DNA from: Paenibacillus xylanexedens | Lineage (GTDB): Bacteria > Bacillota > Bacilli > Paenibacillales > Paenibacillaceae | Length of the DNA stretch: 64,000 nucleotides | Direction of reading: 5' to 3' | Assembly (NCBI RefSeq): GCF_001908275.1 | Contig: NZ_CP018620.1 | Coordinates: 1,116,001-1,180,000 of the forward strand | Shown: positions 57,050 through 64,000 of the stretch, in pieces | How positions within the stretch are numbered: the stretch's first letter is position 1 | Layout: every line of letters starts with the position of its first letter | Made by a program: the position numbers and the translations under genes | Notes under the pieces: generated by a model | What the model was told of the DNA's origin: nothing | The model's input: the letters and a program-made list of their open reading frames with translations, nothing else | The model's database searches: none

Positions 57050-59053
57050 GTGGTGAATCCAGTGGAAGATTCCATTCACGAAGTCGAAAATGAAAATATA
57101 AACCAACGGAGAACTGAGAGCAGAGCATTGAGATCCTTAAGTGCCGACAGACTCTTGGAGAAGTTATCCCGGCCTGAATTGGCTACGTTATACACAGACT
57201 TGAAGGCTTACGGTGAACGTGCCTTGAATGAACCCATGCCTTCCTTGTCGTTCCGTCTATATCGACAGTTCAGCGATATGGGTGAGCGAAAAGCCTATGA
57301 AGAGGTTTATTTCGATCGAAGGGGCAGGCTGGCTGCTGTGGCGATGCTCGCATTAGACACAGCTAGGCCGGATGCACTGCAAGCGCTGGAAGAAATGTTG
57401 TGGGACGTGTGTGGTGAGTATACGTGGTGTTTACCCGCGCATCTGGGTACGGGAGAGGTCAACCAGGTGAATGGAAACATCGATCTGTTCGCCGCAGAGA
57501 CAGTACATATGCTGGCCGAGATTGTGACCATTCACGCCGAGCGGCTGGATCGCCTTGTCATAGAACGGATCAGGTCTGAAGCAGAACGGCGAATCTTCAT
57601 CCCGCTTTACCGGGAGCAACGGAAGTTCCACTGGCAGACAGCGGATCACAACTGGTCGGCAGTCTGTGGTGGCTGCTGTGGCATGGCTGCATTGTTGCTT
57701 TTGGAGGATGAGCTCACACTACAGAAATCGATCTCCCATACAGTCAGCTGTATGAACGCATTCTTGAGCGGATATGGCGAGGATGGCGGTTGTGCCGAAG
57801 GCATTGGATATTGGGTATATGGATTTGGTTATTTCACCTATTATGCCGAGATGCTTCGTGAGTACAGTGAGGGCGAACTAGATCTGCTGACGGGTTCCAA
57901 AATAACAGCTATCTCAGCCTTCCCGCTGCGAGTTCATCTGTCGGGCGGCACATATGTGAATTATTCGGACAGTGCCGAGCAGGAAGAGATCCCTTCCGGA
58001 TTGCTTTCCCTGCTCGCATCCCGAGTTGGGTTGCAAGTGGATCTGCCTCTTCATATTCCACTGCTTACTGATGATCCCTGTCATCGCTGGGCTCATCTGT
58101 TGCGGAACGTGATGTGGAGCGATCCGGCAGTGTATGGCGATGAAGGTGCCTCTGGGCAGGCTGAACGAGGATTTATTTTTCGAAATCTGGGCTGGATGAT
58201 TGCAAAAGGATCGCTCGATTCTCCGGATACAAAACGTACAAACGGCGCACCCCTTCATGTGGCTATTTCCATTAAAGGCGGGCATAACGATGAACCTCAC
58301 AACCATAATGATCTGGGGCAGTTCGTTATCCATTGCGGTGGTGAGAATATTCTGTGTGATCCAGGAGCAGGGTTGTACAGCCAAGCGTATTTTGCACCAG
58401 GCAGAGAGCAGCTGTTCCACATCTCGTCATCCGGTCATAACGTTCCGCTCATTGAAGGCCAGGAGCAATGCTCCGGTCGGCAAGCGCAAGCCCATTTGTT
58501 AGAGGCAAAGCTGGCAGAGGGTGGCTGTGAGCTGGATACTACTTTGGATCTGACATCCGCATACTCTGAGGCTGCTTCTCTGGCTCGTTATACGCGCCAA
58601 TTTCATTGGGAAATGTCTCCTGACGGTAGCAAAGATAGAGCAGAATTGCGTCTGATTGACCGTTTTCAATGGAAGAGCAGGAGTATGTCTTCAGCTGAAC
58701 GATCATCTTCGGTGGACGATTCAGATGCAGGATGTTCGAGCGTAGTGGAGCGATGGATGAGCGGAGTGCAACCTGAGGTGGTGAAGAGCGGTAATCTTCG
58801 CTGGCAAGGCATACATGGAACGGTCCATATGACGTATGATGCGAACCAGTGGCAGGTCTTTACGGAGGTTATGAACACAGTTGATCATGATAATGTACCA
58901 GTCACATTCTATCGAACGTCACTATCATGGACAGGTGCAATTGATGAGACGGATGTTCGGACAGAACGCCCTAATTCGCTTGAAACGGTATGTGAGGTAC
59001 GCTTCATCATTGAACCGAAAATGGGAGAAATCGAGGTGAGCATGCGTGAGTAA
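57050..59053 (+). CDS. Heparinase II/III-like polysaccharide lyase
   Basis: 667 residues from the first GTG; GTG at 57062 (five bases after GGTGA) is an equal candidate. The N-terminal ~330 residues are helical, as in the lyase toroid (NWSAVCGGCCGMAALLLLED, EGIGYWVYGFGYFTYYAEM). The C-terminal Hepar_II_III beta-sandwich has GGHNDEPHNHNDLGQFVIH, CDPGAGLYSQAYF and SSSGHNVPLIEGQEQ. No signal peptide, so it cleaves imported uronic-acid oligosaccharides in the cytoplasm. The next gene overlaps its end by eight bases. Confidence 0.9.
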   Translation: MVNPVEDSIHEVENENINQRRTESRALRSLSADRLLEKLSRPELATLYTDLKAYGERALNEPMPSLSFRLYRQFSDMGERKAYEEVYFDRRGRLAAVAMLALDTARPDALQALEEMLWDVCGEYTWCLPAHLGTGEVNQVNGNIDLFAAETVHMLAEIVTIHAERLDRLVIERIRSEAERRIFIPLYREQRKFHWQTADHNWSAVCGGCCGMAALLLLEDELTLQKSISHTVSCMNAFLSGYGEDGGCAEGIGYWVYGFGYFTYYAEMLREYSEGELDLLTGSKITAISAFPLRVHLSGGTYVNYSDSAEQEEIPSGLLSLLASRVGLQVDLPLHIPLLTDDPCHRWAHLLRNVMWSDPAVYGDEGASGQAERGFIFRNLGWMIAKGSLDSPDTKRTNGAPLHVAISIKGGHNDEPHNHNDLGQFVIHCGGENILCDPGAGLYSQAYFAPGREQLFHISSSGHNVPLIEGQEQCSGRQAQAHLLEAKLAEGGCELDTTLDLTSAYSEAASLARYTRQFHWEMSPDGSKDRAELRLIDRFQWKSRSMSSAERSSSVDDSDAGCSSVVERWMSGVQPEVVKSGNLRWQGIHGTVHMTYDANQWQVFTEVMNTVDHDNVPVTFYRTSLSWTGAIDETDVRTERPNSLETVCEVRFIIEPKMGEIEVSMRE

Positions 59054-61000
59054 ATATACATCTGCGTCCACATATCCATGGAAAGATGAACTCGAACGTT
59101 ACCGTTCATTGGCAGAGCAAGCGGGCCCTCCTCCGGCAGACGGCTGGAATAGGGAGCGCAAGTTGGCACTTGTTGAGAGTGTTGTTCGCGCTTACACACC
59201 ATATCAGGACAGCCAGGGTGCAATTATCGACCCGTTCTCGGGTGTGGAGAGATATTATTCTACACCGGCCTATGCGATGGCTGCGGCAGTTCTGGTTGAT
59301 GCAGGGCGTACAGATTTGCTCCAATCGGCAGCAATAGCCCTGTCACAGAGCATTGATGCCGTGGTCAATGGTAGCGCACCTGACAATCACCCTGATTTTT
59401 TTCCGGTGCTCATGATGAAAGCTTATATTTTGTTGAAGTCACATCTGCCTGAACATGCACAGATCTGGGCTGAGGCACTCAAGACAATCAGTCCTGAACA
59501 AGATTATGTATTTACGATGAGCAAGATAAACAATCCCAATCGCATGATTAACTGGAACGCCATTATGATCTCTGGCGAATATCTGCGGTGGCATGAACAG
59601 CTGGCGAATGAGGGTACTGCGTGGATGGATCGATATCTGGAAGCCTATCATCTACCCCGGTTTACGGCCCTTGGCTTGTATCAGGATGGACCGCTGGACC
59701 GTCCAAATTGTCCATTTTCCTATGATATAGCCACCCGTTATCACCTTGGGGTGATGCTTGAAGCTGGTTACGAGGGAACCACTGCCGATACGTTACGTGA
59801 GCAGCTGCGCCATGGTGCCTTCAGCTCGTTACTGACGCTCTCGCCGCTAGGTGAGATTCCACCGCGTGGTCGCAGCTCCCAGCATCAGTGGAATGAAGCG
59901 GCGGCGGCTTATGTATGCTCCACACATGTAACGCAGGCTCTGAAGGCGGGAGATCGGGTGATGGCGGGTGCTTTTGCACGTGCGACCAATCGGTGTTTTG
60001 CTGCTGTTGAGCGCTGGAAGATGGAAGATGGACGCTTGAAAAAATTGTGCGCAATGAATACGCGCCAGAAGATCGGCACGGGTACGAGATATATACCAAC
60101 CACACCTGTTACAACCTGTGGACGGCAGCAGCGCTTGCTCACGCTTGTCTCAGTGATCCGGGAGACGATGTGAGCGAAGTATACCTTCCTTCCGAGTTAG
60201 GCAGCAGGGTTTTGCAGACCGATGGGTGGTTTGAAACTGTGATTGCTTCCATACCTGGTCAGCAACTGGTATTACACACGGCGATGAATGATCCGTATAC
60301 GATCCCTGGTTTGGTACGGATTCAGCAGACGGGGTTACCTGGTCTGATTGGTCCGTCCGCCGCCAGCCATGTGCAGGCCGGATTCACGGAATTTGCCGAA
60401 GGGGTGGTTCGTCCGCTCAGTTACTGTCCTGCCTGGAAGACACCAGATGGGGTATGGCACAGTCTTGCAGAGGGGATTCCATCCGGTGGTGCATATGATC
60501 GGGATGTTGGATTAGACCCTGCTCAGGGAGGTGGTTCCATTGTGTATGAGAAGGTGGACCATGATACACGGAACCAAGTGGAGCAGCATCTGGCGGAAAG
60601 AGCGGCAGAAGATGGCGTGAACGCCTTGGAGAATGCTTTTGCCGTGACATGGGTCGGTCCATTACCCGGAATTAAAACATTGCGTACTCATTACGTACAA
60701 CAGGCGGATGTGCTGACTATAACGTATGAATTCGAAGGAGAGATCGCGGCAGCAGGGGCACTCATTCCATTAATGTTCCATGATGGCCGTGAACAGGCGG
60801 TAATTACCCATACGGATCATAACGTACGAACGGAGTATCGGGGGGCCTATGTAGAATCTACAGCGCTGGATCAGGAAGCCATAATTCATCTGGAGGAGCA
60901 AGCCGTGGCTTCACGTAATGGGTTACTGAAGGAAGCCCGGATTGAAGTGAACGGAGCACGTAGGTTGTCATTTGCGATCCGATTGGGCGAGTTTAACTGA
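59046..61000 (+). pseudogene. Lyase-operon protein split by a frameshift
   Basis: GTG start five bases after GAGGTGA, overlapping the lyase gene. The first frame runs 59046-60173, the second is open through 61000. They join without loss if one base is added to the A6 run at 60039-60044, giving ~651 residues; in the joined reading GRLKKIVRNEYAPEDRHGYE is smooth, while the first frame ends in unrelated sequence. The first ~330 residues look like a helical toroid (TPYQDSQGAIIDPFSG, NHPDFFPVLMMKAYILL), the rest a beta-sandwich. I do not recognise the family; a second uronate lyase-like enzyme is likely from context. Sequencing error is possible. Confidence 0.75.
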
Positions 61001-61189
61001 AGATGTTCAGGTTGAGGATCATTAGATCTCGAAACAGTTCGAAGCATAGTTAAAGTGTTATTCGTGGATGATTAGTGATATTTATCGGATAGATATCGCA
61101 GTTACGGCATACGACGCTATAGATAAGTTGAGGATGAGCTGGAGCATCAAGCATAGATGTCCGGTATTGAGTCGAGGAGGGATATGTTC

Positions 61190-62326
61190 ATGAACACATC
61201 AACGTCGGTAAAATGGCTCGAGGAAGCGTGGCAACAGGGCGCTGCCAAGACAATTCGGAATGCAAAGCGGATCAAGGATACTTTTCCGCACATTGCTCCG
61301 CAGGGGACGTATGATCGAAATGATCCGGAATGGTGGACAGCAGGTTTCTGGCCTGGATTGTTATGGCTGGTCTATGGGGATGCGCCGGAAAGTGAAGCGG
61401 CGGCTCCGCTGCATCGCATTGCCGAAAGCTGTGAGCGGCAACTGGAGGGTTGTCTGCGTGATCCCGAATCGGTGGATCACGATCTGGGGTTCATCTGGCT
61501 GCTTAGTGGCGTAGCCAACTACCGCCAGACGGGTAGCATGGATGGACGGCGGCGCGGAATGCTTGCCGCCAATCTGCTCGCTGCCCGGTTCCACGTGCGC
61601 GGTGAGTTCATCCGCGCCTGGAACTTCAGCTCGTCAGCAATGGATACGCGCGGCGTAGCCATCATTGACAGCATGATGAACCTGCCGCTGCTCTACTGGG
61701 CATCCGAGCAGAGCGGCGACCCTCGCTTCCGCTGGCTGGCGGAAGCGCATGCGGACACCGTGGCGCGCGAATTCATCCGCGCTGACGGGTCCATCTGCCA
61801 CGTGGTGGAGTTTGATCCACACACGGGGCAGATGCTGCGAGAGCATGGCGGACAGGGCCATGCTCCAGGTTCCGCCTGGGCGCGGGGGACCGCCTGGGCG
61901 TTGCACGGGTTTGCGCTGTCTTTCCGGTATACGGGCGAAGCCCGATATCTGGAGACAGCGGAGCGTGCGGCCGATTTCTTCCTCGCCATGCTTGGCGAAG
62001 AGATCGTGCCGGTGTGGGATTTCCGCGCACCTGCGGAGCATCAGGTGGCGTGGGACTCGTCCGCTGCGGCGATTGCCGCGAGCGGGTTGCTAGAGCTGGC
62101 GAAGCTGTCGCCGCGCGGGGAAACCTATGCTGCCGCGGGAGAGCGTATCGTCCGCGGCTTGCATGAGCAATATAGCTCCGGCGACTCGGCAGCGGAAGAA
62201 GGTCTGATCATGCAGGGAACGGTGCATTACCCGGAAGGGCGAGGGTTGAATGTGCCGATTATATACGGCGATTATTTCTATATGGAAGCGCTGGCGAAGC
62301 TGCGTGGACATGCGGGGTTATTTTAA
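61190..62326 (+). CDS. GH88 unsaturated glucuronyl hydrolase
   Basis: 378 residues from the ATG at 61190, eight bases after GAGGAGG; ATGs at 61184 and 61157 are also in frame. GH88 (alpha/alpha)6 barrel with the two key aspartates: VDHDLGFIWLLSG and RGVAIIDSMMNLPLLYW; also GHAPGSAWARGTAWALHGF and VWDFRAP. It hydrates and opens the 4,5-unsaturated uronate left by lyases such as the first gene of this operon. No signal peptide. From about 61540 the gene is markedly richer in G+C than its 5' part and neighbours. Confidence 0.93.
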   Translation: MNTSTSVKWLEEAWQQGAAKTIRNAKRIKDTFPHIAPQGTYDRNDPEWWTAGFWPGLLWLVYGDAPESEAAAPLHRIAESCERQLEGCLRDPESVDHDLGFIWLLSGVANYRQTGSMDGRRRGMLAANLLAARFHVRGEFIRAWNFSSSAMDTRGVAIIDSMMNLPLLYWASEQSGDPRFRWLAEAHADTVAREFIRADGSICHVVEFDPHTGQMLREHGGQGHAPGSAWARGTAWALHGFALSFRYTGEARYLETAERAADFFLAMLGEEIVPVWDFRAPAEHQVAWDSSAAAIAASGLLELAKLSPRGETYAAAGERIVRGLHEQYSSGDSAAEEGLIMQGTVHYPEGRGLNVPIIYGDYFYMEALAKLRGHAGLF

Positions 62327-62651
62327 AAGAAGAATTGAGAACTACGGGCTGGAAGAACTGAAGGGGAGAACGGATTAGTAAGATCGTGGTGTTATGAGCC
62401 TTCGAGTTGTTAGCAAACCATCATCACCTGTTCGCATAAGGCTGTCTCCAGTATTAGGAACGCTATTCCCTCTACTGGAGACGGAGTATACCTAAGCTTG
62501 AGCTTTGAATAGACAAATCAAGGTGAGCGGACAGGCGGATGGTGTACATAATCGAAGGAAGACAAAAGAAGTATCTGGCCTATAAATATCTCATTCTTAC
62601 GGATCCAGTTGGGGTGCAGACTTAGTTATGCTCTACTGAAAAAATCGCTTT
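62327..62651. other. Intergenic region downstream of GH88
   Basis: No supported ORF. It contains the nested hairpin at 62444-62482 and otherwise unremarkable sequence. Confidence 0.4.
62444..62482. repeat. Nested hairpin
   Basis: GTCTCCAGTA and TACTGGAGAC form a perfect 10-bp stem, and GGAA/TTCC a second stem inside. No T-run follows, so it is not a standard terminator. Confidence 0.55.
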
Positions 62652-63257
62652 TCACTTCGAAGGTGTACGTCTCAGGATGACAAAGTCGGCAGAAGATTGA
62701 TCTGGATAGCGCTGCGGAATAATCTCATGAACTTTGAAATCAGGGTAGTCGAAGAGATATTCGAACAGATTACGGTCCTGGATTGTATCAATCCCCGGGT
62801 TGCCGTTTTCTTTCAAACGGGTGTAAAGCACCACCCATGCTGTTGAGGAGTGCAGAATATCATAGAGGGTATTACGAAAATCTGTTTCATCCGTGATGTG
62901 ATATAACACATCCAGACAGACCGTCAGATCGGCTTGCAGGAAACCTCGGTTAATCCATAGTCCTGGTGTATACAGCATGAAACTCTTGGACGAATCCTTG
63001 GCAAATTGGGAAGCACAACGCTTTACTGAAGAAGCCGCTACATCCACGCCCAGGTAGTCCTCATAATTCATGTATTGCAACTGGTTGCCATCCCCACATC
63101 CAAACTCAATGACACGATGAATCCCTTCACGTTGAATCAGTCCGTTCACGACCTCGGCCTTGAATTCAGCCAAAACCCCGTATGAACCCCTCCCGGAAGT
63201 TTCACCCGAACGATATGTTTCCTCCCAATACCCGATGTAATCAAAAGGCTGATGCAT
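62652..63257 (-). CDS. Class I SAM-dependent methyltransferase
   Basis: 201 residues, ATG six bases after GGAGGAAA. Motif I is RVIEFGCGDGNQLQY, then YLGVDVAASSVKRC, and motif IV-like LTVCLDVLYHITDE. The N-terminus FDYIGYWEETYRSGETSG, followed by GSYG and YGVLAEFKAEVVN, is typical of small methyltransferases found near surface polysaccharide genes. The substrate is unknown. Divergent from the Big_2 surface protein. Confidence 0.85.
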   Translation of the reverse strand: MHQPFDYIGYWEETYRSGETSGRGSYGVLAEFKAEVVNGLIQREGIHRVIEFGCGDGNQLQYMNYEDYLGVDVAASSVKRCASQFAKDSSKSFMLYTPGLWINRGFLQADLTVCLDVLYHITDETDFRNTLYDILHSSTAWVVLYTRLKENGNPGIDTIQDRNLFEYLFDYPDFKVHEIIPQRYPDQSSADFVILRRTPSK

Positions 63258-63468
63258 TATGTTTCCTCCAATCCTGTTAAAAGAAGTTCAAGACTGCCAA
63301 TATACATAGGTATGCGCAATATTCGCAGGTATGATCGGTTGAAACAGGAATAGAAGATAAATTAATTTCCATAGAATTCCCTGAAAATTTCCTGAAAGTC
63401 TAAACATCTGGAAAGAACTTGCCGACATAAAACATAAGGAAAAAAATGATGATAATCGGGGGGAAATG

Positions 63469-64000
63469 ATGTTAAAGCCAAGATTGACCAAGTACATGGT
63501 GATGATGCTGGTGTTGATGCTGAGTATTTCCAACGTAGGCTTGGCCGCTGCGGCAGATAAAGAACTGTCCAAAATTGTGGTTTCCAAGAATGAGATGTCG
63601 CTCGAAGTTGGTGATTCTGGGTCTGTTACGGTGACAGGGGTATATTCAGACAATACCTCGGCTAATGTAACGATTAGTACAACCTGGAGTAGCGAAGATA
63701 CTTCGATAGCAACTGTATATAATGGTGCAATCACGGCCAAAAAAGAAGGTAAAGCGACGATTACGGCAGCTTACCAGGGTCAGAGTCAGACTGTTCAAGT
63801 GAAAGTAACGAAGAAGGTCAAAGCCCTTTCGAAAAACGTGCAAAGTCTGGATTTGCGCACGGGAGATACAAAAGAAATTATTTTGACAGCAACGTATAGT
63901 GACAATGAAACAAATAATGCAGCAGCAAATACTGCAGAATGGTCTACCAGTGATGAGAAGGTTGCTACCGTTGTGAATGGTAAAGTAACTGGACAAAGCG
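63469..64000 (+). CDS. Secreted surface protein with Big_2 Ig-like repeats (runs off window)
   Basis: Open from the ATG at 63469 (five bases after GGGGGG; an ATG three bases earlier is too close) to the window end, 177 codons so far. Signal peptide of ~30 residues (MLVLMLSISNVGLAAAA). Two bacterial Ig-like group 2 repeats: the first has MSLEVGDSGSVTVTGVYSD and GAITAKKEGKATITAAY, the second has LDLRTGDTKEIILTATYSD and VATVVNGKVTGQ. Such repeats form stalks in surface and S-layer-associated proteins. The function will depend on the missing C-terminus. Confidence 0.88.
   Translation, partial: MLKPRLTKYMVMMLVLMLSISNVGLAAAADKELSKIVVSKNEMSLEVGDSGSVTVTGVYSDNTSANVTISTTWSSEDTSIATVYNGAITAKKEGKATITAAYQGQSQTVQVKVTKKVKALSKNVQSLDLRTGDTKEIILTATYSDNETNNAAANTAEWSTSDEKVATVVNGKVTGQS

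Noticed and set aside
60033..60050. Programmed -1 ribosomal frameshift at the A6 run
   Set aside because: The context is G AAA AAA rather than A AAA AAG, and no clear downstream stem or upstream Shine-Dalgarno stimulator is seen; an indel is simpler.
63288..63740. Minus-strand open frame over the Big_2 gene
   Set aside because: The plus strand encodes a signal peptide and clear Ig-like repeats; the minus frame has no support.

Overview
The window looks like Paenibacillus chromosome. The 16S rRNA ends in the Bacillota anti-Shine-Dalgarno, and its variable regions read like Paenibacillus (closest in memory to the P. amylolyticus group; not searched). Genes have strong AGGAGG-type ribosome sites and many GTG/TTG starts. 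Spore-type proteins (GerMN lipoprotein, Gly/Tyr-rich tail protein), Big_2 surface domains and sugar ABC importers fit the same genus.

Layout. 1-5.4 kb: a partial AraC regulator, PAP2, CPBP protease, DUF6953, a CspA-type cold-shock gene next to a YdjO-like zinc-ribbon gene, a small Gly/Tyr-rich protein and a methyltransferase. 5.4-10.2 kb: a GntR/FCD regulator, an amino-acid ABC binding protein and permease without an ATPase, then ornithine aminotransferase and arginase. Two TTGTATACAA palindromes sit before the two halves of this cluster. 10.5-17.6 kb: an rrn operon with two promoters, 16S-23S-5S, then 17 tRNA genes and a terminator. 17.7-23.6 kb: an SDR-like protein, a Fur-boxed siderophore binding protein with a Btr-like AraC/binding-protein fusion, a secreted CYTH-like protein and a LysR regulator. 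24-29.6 kb: an Fbp-type ABC importer coupled to a metallo-beta-lactamase-fold protein. 29.6-31.6 kb: GerMN lipoprotein and a cell-wall amidase.

31.8-48.5 kb is a peptidoglycan amino-sugar recycling region: anmK, a MurR/RpiR regulator, murQ, a MurNAc/GlcNAc kinase, a four-gene sugar ABC importer, a membrane protein, namZ, nagZ and an opposing secreted serine hydrolase. Two promoter regions share an inverted repeat with 11-bp half-sites and exactly 16 bp between them, a good candidate for the regulator's operator. An AT-rich pair (a secreted protein and a small membrane protein) is inserted in the middle. 48.7-56.8 kb: two chemotaxis receptors around a DUF2087/GIY-YIG-like protein, AzlCD and an SGNH hydrolase. 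57-62.3 kb: a cytoplasmic uronic-acid saccharide operon (heparinase II/III-like lyase, a frameshifted second gene, GH88) behind a perfect cre site. The window ends with a methyltransferase and the start of a Big_2 surface protein.

Three related MITE-like repeats (23.7, 43.1 and 52.3 kb) and one 97-bp hairpin repeat lie between genes. I saw no CRISPR array, transposase, prophage or riboswitch. The least explained pieces are the shared N16 operator, the AT-rich secreted/membrane pair, the secreted CYTH-like protein, the importer with the metallo-hydrolase, and the frameshifted gene in the lyase operon.
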